This document shows positions 1-9,943 of a stretch of 52,309 bases of DNA, in pieces. Origin of the DNA: Clostridiales bacterium (GTDB taxonomy: Bacteria; Bacillota; Clostridia; Christensenellales; Borkfalkiaceae); contig SVIF01000011.1 in assembly GCA_015069615.1 (NCBI GenBank), positions 1 to 52,309 on the forward strand, read 5' to 3'. How positions within the stretch are numbered: position 1 is the stretch's first letter; every line of letters starts with the position of its first letter. The notes below the pieces were generated by a model. The model was not told the origin of the DNA, searched no databases, and saw nothing but the letters and a program-made list of their open reading frames with translations. Both the position numbers and the translations under genes were made by a program.

Positions 1-33
1 AAAAGTACGAGGGATGCACGCGCATGCGCACGC

Positions 34-1056
34 CTATACTTTTAACGTTCCTTCTTCCACCGCGCAAATCAGTTGCTCCCCGTTTTCGTAAAAACTAACG
101 CTAACCGTTTCCCCCAGGCCGTACGCCACGGGTTGCGCGCGGTACACCGTATCCCCCACCTTGTTAAAGGGTGTGCTAACCCCCGTAATTACCGTTTTGA
201 ACAAATCGCTATGCGAAATTTCCATGGTGTAGGTTCCCGTTTCGTCTGCGGTTAGGGAAGTAACTTTGCCGTCTTCGGTTGCATACACGCCCCCTTTATC
301 CGAAAACTGCATCACGCCGTTTTCAATGACAAACGCGCCCGCCGTAGGTAAGGTTAAGGAAAATTCCCCCCTAAGGCGGTTATCCGCTTCTTTTTTCAAG
401 GTGGCAGAGCCCGTAACCAGCCCCGCCAAATCCAAGCGGAACACGAACGCGTTCAACAAAAAGGCAAAGGAAAGAAGGGCGCAAACCACCGCCGTTAGGG
501 TAAGACCAACGCTACGTTTTTTACGGGGCGGAAGGTATGCGTTTTCCACCACGCGTTCTTCGGGCAGTTCTTCAATAATTTCGCATACGGGCAGGGCGGA
601 ATCTAAGTTATAATCCTCTCCCGCCGTATCCGAAGTAGCCAAAAAGTCTTCTTCTAAAGCCCCTTCCGCGCTTTCTAAAACGGGGGCGAACCGCAAGGGA
701 ATTTCGGGTACGCGCGTTTCTATTGCGCGTTTACCTTCTAAAAGGGGCGGGGTAGGGCTAACTTCTTCACGTTCGGGTGCGGTTTCTACCCGGGTTTCTC
801 CTTCGCTTGCCACCGCGCTAACTACCGCAATTTCGGTGGGGGAAGGGGGGAGTTCTTGCCTGCTAACATCCGCGCTTTCGGGTTCTTGTTTTTCCACTGC
901 TTCTGCTGCTTCTGCTTGGCGATTTACTTCCTCTATTGCCTTGTTTTTCAGCCGTTCTTCGGCTACGTGCGTGCGTTTTTTGCTTTTTTTGGTAATAACC
1001 GTGCAGCTTTCTACGGGAATTTCCAGTAGGCGCGCGTATCTAAGTTCTTGTTCCAC
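34..1056 (-). CDS. Membrane protein with degenerate M23 (SpoIIQ-like) domain
   Basis: A 340-residue protein of unknown function. Residues 1-175 are Glu-rich, disordered-looking and probably cytoplasmic. A single membrane helix follows a KKR stop at about 180-205, and an extracytoplasmic domain follows that. The last 95 residues keep the pattern of a LytM/M23 peptidase core (GGVYA...DGKVTS, then a beta strand with HSD, then VGDTVYRAQPVAYG), but only one of the usual HxH histidines is present. It is therefore probably a non-catalytic M23-like domain, as in the sporulation protein SpoIIQ; that is inference. The start is the GTG at 1056, nine bases after a perfect GGAGG. The reading frame stays open upstream to a TTG at 1137 that has no ribosome site. 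The gene follows a PAP2 phosphatase gene on the same strand by 131 bases, so the two may be cotranscribed. A 50-bp piece of it recurs near 34.6 kb. Confidence 0.65.
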   Translation of the reverse strand: MEQELRYARLLEIPVESCTVITKKSKKRTHVAEERLKNKAIEEVNRQAEAAEAVEKQEPESADVSRQELPPSPTEIAVVSAVASEGETRVETAPEREEVSPTPPLLEGKRAIETRVPEIPLRFAPVLESAEGALEEDFLATSDTAGEDYNLDSALPVCEIIEELPEERVVENAYLPPRKKRSVGLTLTAVVCALLSFAFLLNAFVFRLDLAGLVTGSATLKKEADNRLRGEFSLTLPTAGAFVIENGVMQFSDKGGVYATEDGKVTSLTADETGTYTMEISHSDLFKTVITGVSTPFNKVGDTVYRAQPVAYGLGETVSVSFYENGEQLICAVEEGTLKV

Positions 1057-1187
1057 CGCGTGATACCTCCGATATTCGTGGTATAGGCTATGCGCGGGGA
1101 AGAAAAAATAGAACGCGGCGTAAAAAAATCCCCGCAAGGCGATATGCCAAGCGGGAAATGCGTTTGCCGTTGTTAGGGGATTTACTT

Positions 1188-2042
1188 TTAAATTTTCAGT
1201 TTTTTAAAGCATAATGGGTATACGCCCATGCCTATAAAAATCATAACTGCGTAACGTAAAAAACGGAAGAAAGGTAGGGCGGGTAGCACCAGTTTCAGCC
1301 CCGCGCGTAGGCCTAAAATGACAAGAAGCCCAAGTGCAACGCGGATAATTCCTTTCCACCAAGTATCGGGCATAGAAAAGCGGATATACTTGCGCTCTGC
1401 TAGGATGCCGAAGGTGCAACCTACCAAAGCCCCGCATGCGCTAAACGTGTCTTCCCCCGTCATAAAAAACAGGGCTAGCGAAAACCCCACCGCAAGGGCG
1501 GCGGCAAGATATAGCGCCAGCGTTTCACTTTTGTTGTACAAAAGCGAAAACATAATTGCAACCGTAAGCCCAAGCACGCCCCCAGCAAGGACGTCCGTGG
1601 GGTAATGCACCCCTAAATATAGGCGGGAAAGCATAATCAGCAGGGTAACCGCGGCACATACCACCGTAACCCATTTGCGCTTTAAGGTAAGTGCGGATTG
1701 ACCGAAAAACGCGGCGGAATTCATACTGTGCCCGCTGGGAAAGGAGTACGAACCGCTCATATTCGTGGAAACCAAAAAGTTATCCACTTCCACACGGCTA
1801 ACCACACCCGCTACGTAAGGGCGGGGGCGTTTTACCCCTTCTTTGATAATCCCGTTTAAGCTTGCGGCGGTAAGCACGGTAATTGCGGTTCGTTCCCCAA
1901 AGCGTTTATCCACGGCAAAATACACCGCGGCAATCACCGCAACTAAAATCAGTTCTTGCCCCAAAAGGGTGAAAAAGCACATCAGTATGGTTAAAAAAGG
2001 GCAACGAATCCCCTCAAGTAGCTCCAAAAAGGCAGTGTCCAT
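1188..2042 (-). CDS. PAP2-family membrane phosphatase
   Basis: A 284-residue integral membrane protein of the PAP2 (phosphatidic acid phosphatase type 2) superfamily. It probably dephosphorylates a lipid phosphate or polyprenyl pyrophosphate on the outer membrane face. All three signature motifs are visible: K-x6-RP (KEGVKRPRPY), PSGH (SFPSGHSMN) and SR-x5-H-x3-D (SRLYLGVHYPTD), with hydrophobic segments around them and about four more helices in the C-terminal half. The start is set at the ATG at 2042 (MDTAFLEL), preceded by GGGGGGAA five bases upstream. An in-frame ATG at 2078 lies at the expected transcription start and has no ribosome site. The promoter is divergent from the fhs operon. 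The substrate cannot be told from sequence. Confidence 0.85.
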   Translation of the reverse strand: MDTAFLELLEGIRCPFLTILMCFFTLLGQELILVAVIAAVYFAVDKRFGERTAITVLTAASLNGIIKEGVKRPRPYVAGVVSRVEVDNFLVSTNMSGSYSFPSGHSMNSAAFFGQSALTLKRKWVTVVCAAVTLLIMLSRLYLGVHYPTDVLAGGVLGLTVAIMFSLLYNKSETLALYLAAALAVGFSLALFFMTGEDTFSACGALVGCTFGILAERKYIRFSMPDTWWKGIIRVALGLLVILGLRAGLKLVLPALPFFRFLRYAVMIFIGMGVYPLCFKKLKI

Positions 2043-2068
2043 ACGCGTTCCCCCCATCTTTTTTACAT

Positions 2069-2097
2069 ATTGTATCACAGAATGTAATTTTTTGCAA
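2069..2097 (-). promoter_or_regulatory. Sigma-A promoter for PAP2 gene
   Basis: Minus strand: -35 TTGCAA (2092-2097), 17-bp spacer, -10 TACAAT (2069-2074). It places the transcript start just upstream of the ATG at 2042 and is back to back with the fhs-operon promoter. Confidence 0.7.
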
Positions 2098-2105
2098 GAA
2101 AAGAC

Positions 2106-2135
2106 TTGCGAAAAAAAAGGGAAATGTGTTATAAT
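2106..2135 (+). promoter_or_regulatory. Sigma-A promoter for fhs operon
   Basis: -35 TTGCGA (2106-2111), 18-bp spacer, extended -10 TGTTATAAT ending at 2135. The 5' leader then carries a small hairpin with arms ACGCC and GGCGT followed by TTTT (about 2151-2167). This could stabilise the 5' end or act as a weak attenuator. Confidence 0.7.
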
Positions 2136-2189
2136 ACTAAAATCAAAATACGCCTACGGCGTTTTTGCCGTTAGGAAAGGAGATTCCCC

Positions 2190-2513
2190 TTGCTGAAAGC
2201 GACTTTGCATCTAAATCCCGATTATTTTCTTTACTACGTAGTTACCGTGGGGGAAGAAGTGGTTGCTTCGGGCGGATTAGATCGCACGTATACCTTCACC
2301 TTGGAAAAAGGTACGGGGATATACCGTGAACTGTTACTACGCGCCACCATCAATTTGGTGATGGACGGGCCCTTTACCACCGTGTTTGCAAAGGATGAAT
2401 TCGGCGTGCCCCTATCTATTTTCGGGTTTACCCAAAAGGACGGGGTGTGGCAAGCGGAAAAAGAAGAACTGAAACTGCCCCATTTTTGTAGGGCGGAAGG
2501 AGAGAAGAGATGA
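2190..2513 (+). CDS. Small conserved-looking hypothetical protein upstream of fhs
   Basis: A 107-residue soluble protein that I do not recognise. It starts with TTG at 2190, seven bases after AAAGGAGA. No upstream ATG is available in frame. It has no signal peptide or membrane helix; the composition suggests a small alpha/beta fold with several beta strands (FLYYVVTVGEEVV, RTYTFTLEKG). Its stop codon overlaps the fhs start in an ATGA arrangement, so the two are translationally coupled and probably made in fixed ratio. This suggests a role near one-carbon metabolism, but nothing in the sequence states it. Confidence 0.6.
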   Translation: MLKATLHLNPDYFLYYVVTVGEEVVASGGLDRTYTFTLEKGTGIYRELLLRATINLVMDGPFTTVFAKDEFGVPLSIFGFTQKDGVWQAEKEELKLPHFCRAEGEKR

Positions 2514-4150
2514 AAACGGATATTGAAATTGCTCAAGAAGCCAAACTTGCGGATATTCGCGAAATTGCAAAGCGTTTAGGTTTATCGGAGGACGATATCT
2601 CCCTTTACGGCAAGTATAAAGCAAAAATTCCCGCCCAAAATCAGCCCAAAGCGAAAATGATTTTGGTTACGGCAATCAACCCCACTTCGGCAGGGGAAGG
2701 GAAAACCACCGTTTCCATCGGACTAGCGGATGGGCTTCGCCGTATCGGGAAAAACGTATGCCTTGCGCTACGTGAACCCTCCCTTGGTCCCGTGTTCGGC
2801 ATTAAAGGCGGTGCAGCGGGCGGCGGATACGCGCAAGTGCTTCCCATGGAAGATATCAACCTGCATTTTACGGGGGATTTACACGCGATTACCGCGGCAA
2901 ACAACTTAATTTGCGCCGTAGTGGATAACCACCTGTATTTCGGCAACGAACTGGGCTTAAAGGAAATCTATTTTAAGCGCTGTATGGATATGAACGACCG
3001 TTCCCTTCGCGATATCGTAATTGGCAGAAACCGCCAAGGCGTTGAACGCGAAACGGGCTTTGATATTACTGCAGCAAGCGAAATTATGGCGATTTTGTGT
3101 CTTGCCACGGATATGGAAGATTTGAAAAAGCGTATCGGCAACATCATTATCGGTATTAACGAAAAGGGTGAATACGTTTACTTCCGCGATTTCAAGGCGG
3201 AAGGTGCGGTTGCGGCTTTGTTAAAGGAAGCCATGAACCCCAACTTGGTGCAAACCTTGGAAGGAACGCCCGCTATCGTTCACGGTGGTCCGTTTGCAAA
3301 CATTGCCCACGGCTGTAATAGTATTCGCGCAACCAAAACCGCAATGAGCTTATCCGATTATACGGTAACCGAAGCGGGCTTTGGTGCGGACCTTGGCGCG
3401 GAAAAGTTCTTGGACGTAAAATGCCGCGTTGCGGGTATTGAACCTTCTTGCGTTGTCGTTGTTGCTACCGTTCGCGCGTTAAAATTGCACGGCGGTGCGC
3501 TAAAAGAAAACTTGGGTGTGGAAGATCTAACCGCTTTAGCTGCGGGGATTCCTAACCTTGCAAAACACGTGGAAAATATGGTAAACGTATACCGTAAGCC
3601 CGTTGTGGTTGCGGTAAACCGTTTCGCAAGCGATACCCAAGCGGAAATCGCGCTATTGACCAAGGCTGCCGAAGAAATGAACGTTCCCGTTGCCTTTACG
3701 GACGTGTTCTTAAAGGGCGGCGAAGGCGGTATGGAACTTGCCGAAAAGGTAGTAAAAGAATGTGAAAAGGAAAGCAAACTGTGCTATTCTTACCAGTTAG
3801 ATATGCCCGTACAAGATAAAATCAACGCAGTCGTTACCCGTGTTTACGGTGGCAAAGGCGCGGAATTTAGCGAAGTGGCATCTAGAAAAATTGCCGAACT
3901 AGAAGCGCAAGGCTACGGCAACTTGCCCGTAATTATTGCAAAAACGCAGTATTCTTTGTCTGACGACCAAACCTTGCTTGCACGCCCCACCGATTTTACC
4001 ATTACCGTAAAAGATATCGTAGTAAAAGGCGGTGCGGGATTTATCGTAGCCATAGCCGGTAAAATTATGTTAATGCCCGGGCTTTCCCGCCATCCTGCAG
4101 CCGAAAGAATTACGGTGGATGCGGATGGGAAGATTGACGGCCTATTTTAA
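2510..4150 (+). CDS. fhs: Formate-tetrahydrofolate ligase
   Basis: 546 residues, the usual length. It makes 10-formyl-tetrahydrofolate from formate, THF and ATP in the cytosol, feeding purine and formyl-Met synthesis, and acetogenesis where the rest of that pathway exists. The N-terminus has the family P-loop (PTSAGEGKTT at about residues 56-65) and the conserved stretches LREPSLGPVFGIKGGAAGGGYAQV and FANIAHGCNS. The C-terminal end matches the family (MPGLSRHPAAERI). The start ATG at 2510 follows AAGGAGAG. The coding sequence overlaps the preceding small gene by four bases. No other acetyl-CoA pathway gene is in the window, so acetogenesis is not implied. Confidence 0.97.
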   Translation: MKTDIEIAQEAKLADIREIAKRLGLSEDDISLYGKYKAKIPAQNQPKAKMILVTAINPTSAGEGKTTVSIGLADGLRRIGKNVCLALREPSLGPVFGIKGGAAGGGYAQVLPMEDINLHFTGDLHAITAANNLICAVVDNHLYFGNELGLKEIYFKRCMDMNDRSLRDIVIGRNRQGVERETGFDITAASEIMAILCLATDMEDLKKRIGNIIIGINEKGEYVYFRDFKAEGAVAALLKEAMNPNLVQTLEGTPAIVHGGPFANIAHGCNSIRATKTAMSLSDYTVTEAGFGADLGAEKFLDVKCRVAGIEPSCVVVVATVRALKLHGGALKENLGVEDLTALAAGIPNLAKHVENMVNVYRKPVVVAVNRFASDTQAEIALLTKAAEEMNVPVAFTDVFLKGGEGGMELAEKVVKECEKESKLCYSYQLDMPVQDKINAVVTRVYGGKGAEFSEVASRKIAELEAQGYGNLPVIIAKTQYSLSDDQTLLARPTDFTITVKDIVVKGGAGFIVAIAGKIMLMPGLSRHPAAERITVDADGKIDGLF

Positions 4151-4427
4151 CGGCGCGTATAAACTTCGTTCTGCTTCGTTAACTGCTACGAATTTGGACT
4201 TCGATAACCGATAAGGTTTATCTCATCCCAAATTCCTAGCGAGCCTTGCATAACTCGTTTCTACGCACCGTTATAAAAACGAGCCTCGTCTTGCTTGCTT
4301 CTAAACCGCCTCGCGGGAAAGGACTTGCTCGGTTCTCCGCCACCTTTCGGCGGTGTGTAGCGAGCCTCGTCTTGCTTGTTTCTAAACCATAAACATTTAA
4401 CTGTTCATAATGAATCAGGAGAAAAAT
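4148..4427 (+). repeat. Intergenic repeat region between fhs and glnS
   Basis: This 280-base stretch has no gene. It begins at the fhs stop codon with TAACGGCGCGTATAAAC, a motif repeated after three other stop codons in this window. It holds a 28-bp direct repeat beginning CGAGCCTCGTCTTGCTTG (4280-4307 and 4361-4388, one mismatch). The segment CTTGCTCGGTTCTCCGCCAC and the word GCGAGCCTTG recur, slightly changed, in the gap at 36163-36424. No clear intrinsic terminator or strong promoter is seen, so glnS may be read through from fhs or started from an unrecognised promoter. Confidence 0.6.
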
Positions 4428-6059
4428 ATGACTGAACCTACAAACTTTATTGAAAACATTATTCACGAAGATTTGGAAAGCGGAAAAATTACCGCTTTGC
4501 AAACGCGTTTTCCCCCCGAACCTAACGGGTACTTACACGTTGGGCACGCAAAAAGCATGTGCATCAACTTTGGTACTGCGAAAAAGTACGGCGGTAAGTG
4601 CAACTTGTTTTTTGACGACACCAACCCGTCTAAGGAAAAAACCGAATTCGTAGAAGCCATTAAGGAAGATATCAACTGGTTAGGGTTTTCTTGGGCGGAA
4701 ATCCACTATGCTTCGGACTTTTTCCCCACCATTTACGAATTAGCGGTGAAACTGATAAAGGAAGGCAAGGCGTACGTTAGTGATGAAACGGCCGAAGAAA
4801 TCCGTATGCGCCGTGGCACGTTAACCGAACCCGGCGAAGAAAGCCCCTTTAGAAACCGTAGCGTGGAAGAAAACCTTACCTTGTTTGAAGAAATGAAGGC
4901 GGGTAAGTACGCGGACGGGGAAAAGGTGCTACGCGCGAAAATTGATATGGCTTCTCCCAACATCAATATGCGCGACCCCGTAATTTACCGTATTTTACGC
5001 GCTACCCACCACAGAACGGGGGATACGTGGTGCATTTATCCCATGTACGACTACGCGCACCCCATTTGCGACGCAATGCAAGGGGTAACGCACAGTTTGT
5101 GCACTTTGGAATTTGAAGATCACCGCCCCTTATATAACTGGGTAACCGAAAACTGCGGTTTTGAAAAACGCCCCCGCCAAATTGAATTTGCACGCTTGAA
5201 CATTGAAAATACTATGATGAGTAAGCGTTACTTAAAAAAGATGGTGGAAGAAAACTTTGTAGAAGGTTGGTCGGACCCCCGTATGCCCACCCTTTCGGGG
5301 ATTCGCAACCGTGGGATTCCCCCCGAAGCGCTGATTGATTTTTGCGAACGCGTAGGCGTATGCAAAGCGAACAGCGAAGTGGAAGCAGGGTATTTGGACG
5401 CGGTTGTTCGCGATTACTTAAACGTACACGCGGACCGCGCTATGGTGGTAAAAAATCCCTTAAAAGTAAAACTTTTGGGTGCGGAAGCGCAAACGCTTGC
5501 CTTTGAATACAATCCGGGTAACCCCGAAAAGGGCACGCGCGAAATTTCCTTCTCGGATGAAATTTACATTGACGCGGACGATTTTTCCTTAAATCCGCCC
5601 CCCAAATATCACCGTTTGAAAAAGGACGGCTACGTTCGTTTGAAAAACGCATACATTATTAAGTATGAGGACGTAGTTTTAGATGCGGAAGGCAACCCCG
5701 TAGAACTGGTTTGTTCGGTAGTTCCCGGCAGTAAAAGCGGTAGCGACGAAAGCGGTATCAAGTGCAAGGGCGTAATTCAATGGGTGGATGCGAAAACTTG
5801 CGTGGATATGAAACTGCGCACTTACCGCTCTCTACTCCTTCCCGCCGAATATGCGGGGCAGGATTTTTCCGAACGCTTAAATAAGGAATCCATGACCGAA
5901 ACGGTTTGCAAAGCGGAAGCGTATTTAAGTACGGTTGCGGAAGGCGAACGTTTTCAACTGATGCGCATGGGGTACTATAAAAAGGCGACGGATAAGGACG
6001 GCACCCCCCTTCTTTCGGAAATCGTATCCTTAAAGGATAATTTTAACGCAAAAAAATAA
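4428..6059 (+). CDS. glnS: Glutaminyl-tRNA synthetase
   Basis: 543 residues. A class I synthetase that charges tRNA-Gln directly. The sequence has the HIGH-type motif (HVGHAKS) preceded by PPEPNGYL, and a KMSKS-type motif MMSKRYL at about residue 265, followed by the beta-barrel anticodon-binding half. Many Clostridia use the indirect GatCAB route instead, so a GlnS of this bacterial type is a useful lineage marker. The start is the ATG at 4428, six bases after CAGGAG; an in-frame ATG at 4410 overlaps that ribosome site and was rejected. Confidence 0.95.
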   Translation: MTEPTNFIENIIHEDLESGKITALQTRFPPEPNGYLHVGHAKSMCINFGTAKKYGGKCNLFFDDTNPSKEKTEFVEAIKEDINWLGFSWAEIHYASDFFPTIYELAVKLIKEGKAYVSDETAEEIRMRRGTLTEPGEESPFRNRSVEENLTLFEEMKAGKYADGEKVLRAKIDMASPNINMRDPVIYRILRATHHRTGDTWCIYPMYDYAHPICDAMQGVTHSLCTLEFEDHRPLYNWVTENCGFEKRPRQIEFARLNIENTMMSKRYLKKMVEENFVEGWSDPRMPTLSGIRNRGIPPEALIDFCERVGVCKANSEVEAGYLDAVVRDYLNVHADRAMVVKNPLKVKLLGAEAQTLAFEYNPGNPEKGTREISFSDEIYIDADDFSLNPPPKYHRLKKDGYVRLKNAYIIKYEDVVLDAEGNPVELVCSVVPGSKSGSDESGIKCKGVIQWVDAKTCVDMKLRTYRSLLLPAEYAGQDFSERLNKESMTETVCKAEAYLSTVAEGERFQLMRMGYYKKATDKDGTPLLSEIVSLKDNFNAKK

Positions 6060-6082
6060 CGCCGTATAAAAGGCGAAAAAAG

Positions 6083-6113
6083 GGGATAATATTATCCCAG
6101 CGGGGTAATCCCC
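6083..6113. terminator. Paired dyads after glnS
   Basis: A perfect 16-bp palindrome GGGATAATATTATCCC (6083-6098) is followed by a second hairpin GGGGTAATCCCC (6102-6113) and a run of A. On the plus strand this lacks a T-run, so it is a weak terminator at best. It could instead be an operator or processing site for the downstream CvpA-like gene. Confidence 0.35.
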
Positions 6114-6162
6114 AAAAAAAGGAATAAAAAAGGCGGGTCGTTTTGCCCCGCACAAAAAAGAT

Positions 6163-6855
6163 ATGGTTGCAGATTTCGTTTTTCTTGCCGCACTTCTAGT
6201 AGTGGGGGTGATCGGCTACGCTAAAAGTTTTACGGGAATTGTTCGCGGGGTGTTATTCGTCGTTTGCTTGGTTGCAACAACGGCGCTTCTTACCGCGCCC
6301 TTAACCCGTTTGTTTGAACTTACGGGGCTTGGCAGGGTAATGGCAAATTCCTTTGCAAACAATTTTGCGGAAAAGGGGGGAGGCATGCTCCTTCCCGTTT
6401 CGGGTGGAAAAACCGAACTAGCGGCAGGCTTAAAACAGGCGGGAGTACCCGGATTTTTGGCAAATACTTGCGCGGCAATTGCTTCTTCCATGCTACCCAC
6501 TATTCACGGAACGATTGCGGAGGTGCTTGGGCAGTTACTTGCTAGGGTTATCCTTTCGGGGATTTCGGCAATTATCCTATTTATTCTTATCGCCGTATTG
6601 TTCAGCATTATCAAGAAAGTTTTGTTGCGTAGCCACGAAAACGATACGTTCCGTGCGATTGACGGTGTGCTTGGCGTAATTGCAATGATTTCGGTGTTGC
6701 TTTGCGTAACTTGGATTGCACTTGGCATTGTGCAGGTGAACGCGCCCACCGATTTCGGGGTTAAATCCATTACCACCTTAAATAAAAACTATATTTTAAG
6801 ATTTATGTATTTGAACAACCCCTTAGCAGGTTTTTCTTCTGGAATATTTGGATAA
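6163..6855 (+). CDS. CvpA-family-like membrane protein
   Basis: 230 residues with hydrophobic segments at about 3-21, 26-46, 130-152 and 168-190. The opening pattern of two tightly spaced helices with a GYxKSFTG turn resembles CvpA/colicin V production proteins, which in Firmicutes are poorly understood membrane proteins. Between the first and last helix pairs is an approximately 80-residue, mostly non-hydrophobic loop. No strong ribosome site precedes the ATG at 6163; only A-rich sequence and a GC hairpin are there, so translation may be weak or the start may differ. The gene ends in a good terminator. Confidence 0.6.
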   Translation: MVADFVFLAALLVVGVIGYAKSFTGIVRGVLFVVCLVATTALLTAPLTRLFELTGLGRVMANSFANNFAEKGGGMLLPVSGGKTELAAGLKQAGVPGFLANTCAAIASSMLPTIHGTIAEVLGQLLARVILSGISAIILFILIAVLFSIIKKVLLRSHENDTFRAIDGVLGVIAMISVLLCVTWIALGIVQVNAPTDFGVKSITTLNKNYILRFMYLNNPLAGFSSGIFG

Positions 6856-6860
6856 AACAA

Positions 6861-6895
6861 AAACGGTAGAGAGATATTCTCTGCCGTTTATTATT
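6861..6895 (+). terminator. Intrinsic terminator after CvpA-like gene
   Basis: Stem arms AAACGGTAGAGA and TCTCTGCCGTTT (one G-U pair) around a 5-base loop, then a T-rich tract. It lies between convergent genes and could serve both. Confidence 0.75.
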
Positions 6896-6938
6896 TGCTT
6901 TTATCCACGCTTTCCGTTCCTTTATTACGTTGCCAAAC

Positions 6939-7634
6939 TTAATTTGCGGGCGGTGGGGTAACCGAAGGGGTAACGCCTTTTACTGCAAGAACTTCCCCCG
7001 TGGCGGCATCCGCTAACACCGAGCAGCTTTCCCCTTCCAAGGGAATAAAGGTAATAAACCAGTAGGTAACCGACTGCACGCGGGTAAGCCGCGCGTGGAT
7101 TTCCCCTTGAAATTTTCCGTTTTTTAAGTGGCGGGCAACGTCCTTTCCCAACGTGTTCACGGCAGAAGAAAGGGCTTCTTCGTACGCGCAAACGGTGGCG
7201 GGGCAGGTAAGGGTAACCGTTTGGGATTCTCCGCCCCGATACACCGTAAGCGCAACCGAAGTATCCCCAACGGGGGCTTTTACGGGGAGTGCGCCAGTTA
7301 GTTTTTCACCCAAAGGGGAAAAGGTTAAATCGCAAGCGTAAGTTTCCCCGTTCAAGGTGGCGGAAACACCGAATTCTTCTCCCAAGGAACATTCCCCTTT
7401 CACTTTTACGGTTAGGTGAAAAAAGGGGTAGGTTTCCCCCTTAACGCCGTCCGAAACGTATGGGTCCTCCCGCTTTCCCGTTTGGGCGGTAACCGTATAC
7501 GATTCGGTTTCCCCAAAGTAAATTTTTTCGGTCAGTTCACTGGTGGCGGCAAGGTAAGGGGATGAAGATTTGCATCCGCAAAAAACGGGAAGTAACAACA
7601 AGCAAAAAAGCGAAAGAAATAGGCGTTTTTTCAT
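6939..7634 (-). CDS. Secreted lipoprotein, PepSY-like C-terminus
   Basis: 231 residues. The N-terminus has a KKR region, a hydrophobic core and a Cys-rich end (FCGCKSSS), consistent with signal peptidase II cleavage before a Cys at about residue 19 or 21. The mature part is beta-rich. Residues 175-222 (AR..RVQSVTYWFITFIP...VLADAATGEVLAVKG) resemble one PepSY repeat, a small extracytoplasmic fold that often regulates proteases or binds ligand. The tail is Pro-rich. The ribosome site GGGAGAGAG precedes the ATG at 7634. Function unknown. Confidence 0.6.
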   Translation of the reverse strand: MKKRLFLSLFCLLLLPVFCGCKSSSPYLAATSELTEKIYFGETESYTVTAQTGKREDPYVSDGVKGETYPFFHLTVKVKGECSLGEEFGVSATLNGETYACDLTFSPLGEKLTGALPVKAPVGDTSVALTVYRGGESQTVTLTCPATVCAYEEALSSAVNTLGKDVARHLKNGKFQGEIHARLTRVQSVTYWFITFIPLEGESCSVLADAATGEVLAVKGVTPSVTPPPAN

Positions 7635-7714
7635 ATTTTCTCTCTCCCAAAGGTTTTTTTTGCTTTATCCTATGCAAGGAAATAAAAAAACATACTGAAA
7701 AGTTGTAAAAATCC

Positions 7715-7744
7715 TTGCATTTCCGTAGGAAAATATGTTATAAT
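7715..7744 (+). promoter_or_regulatory. Promoter for the 7770 gene and guaB
   Basis: -35 TTGCAT (7715-7720), 18-bp spacer, extended -10 TGTTATAAT ending at 7744. It leaves a leader of about 20 bases before the ATG at 7770. Confidence 0.7.
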
Positions 7745-7769
7745 AACCCAATAATACAAGGGGAAGGCT

Positions 7770-8435
7770 ATGAACAAACTGATTCTGAAAACGGCAATCA
7801 TCACGCTAGTTTCCGCTATTTCGGTTAGCGTTATAGCGATTTGCGCCATCACTTTGTTTTTTCCCGAAAAAACGGCGTCAGCTACTGCAAAAATGGGAAT
7901 GTACGGCGTAAGTGCAAACTTTCAGGAAATTGCGTACAACCGTGCCCCTTCCATATCCCGTTTGGGTACGTTGGTGGATTACGCTGCCGCATCTGAAAAT
8001 TACTCCCTTTTACGTAAGCATTGCCCCACGCTTCTTTCTGCAAAGAACTTTAACAAGTACGCAACCCAGCGTGATGCGCTTGCGGGGGAACACGTAACGG
8101 GCGGATACGAACAATTCGTTTCGGGTTCTTACGCAGTTGCTTTGTATCGGAATGGTGAGGATGGGAAAGCCGTTGAAGTTGCCACCCAAGCGGTAGGAAA
8201 CGGATATCCCGCAAACAACGCCGTACAATATCTTTTGTATGACAGCGCGGATAGGGAAGACGAGGAATTTTTGCTTTCCCTTACCGCATATTTTACCGCT
8301 AAGTACACCGAAGTGCTTGCCGAAGAAAGTACTGTGGGGCTTGCCCCCACGGTTGCAATGGATGCAGCGTTTGCGTATTACGTACTTGGCGAAGACTATC
8401 AAACCGAATATACACTTTGGCTTTCCCGCGTGTAA
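7770..8435 (+). CDS. Secreted or membrane-anchored hypothetical protein
   Basis: 221 residues, not recognised. An N-terminal hydrophobic segment (about residues 8-30) follows MNKLILK and acts as a signal peptide or signal anchor. The rest is extracytoplasmic, Ala/Tyr-rich and probably alpha-helical, with a TPR-like feel (SLLRKHCPTLLSAKN, GEDGKAVEVATQAVGNG), but no repeat register I can defend. The ribosome site GGGGAAGG precedes the ATG. guaB starts 36 bases downstream and the shared promoter suggests an operon, which is an odd pairing of a surface protein with nucleotide synthesis. Confidence 0.6.
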   Translation: MNKLILKTAIITLVSAISVSVIAICAITLFFPEKTASATAKMGMYGVSANFQEIAYNRAPSISRLGTLVDYAAASENYSLLRKHCPTLLSAKNFNKYATQRDALAGEHVTGGYEQFVSGSYAVALYRNGEDGKAVEVATQAVGNGYPANNAVQYLLYDSADREDEEFLLSLTAYFTAKYTEVLAEESTVGLAPTVAMDAAFAYYVLGEDYQTEYTLWLSRV

Positions 8436-8453
8436 AGAAAGTGTTAAAAATAA

Positions 8454-9926
<1,473 letters not shown>

Positions 9927-9943
9927 ACCAAAAATTCGGTTGG

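Noticed and set aside
1-33. GCGCATGCGC palindrome at the window edge as a terminator
   Set aside because: Short and without a T-run; the window edge hides its context.
4236-4502. Minus-strand frame through the fhs-glnS gap
   Set aside because: Built from the intergenic repeats and the antisense of glnS; no signals.
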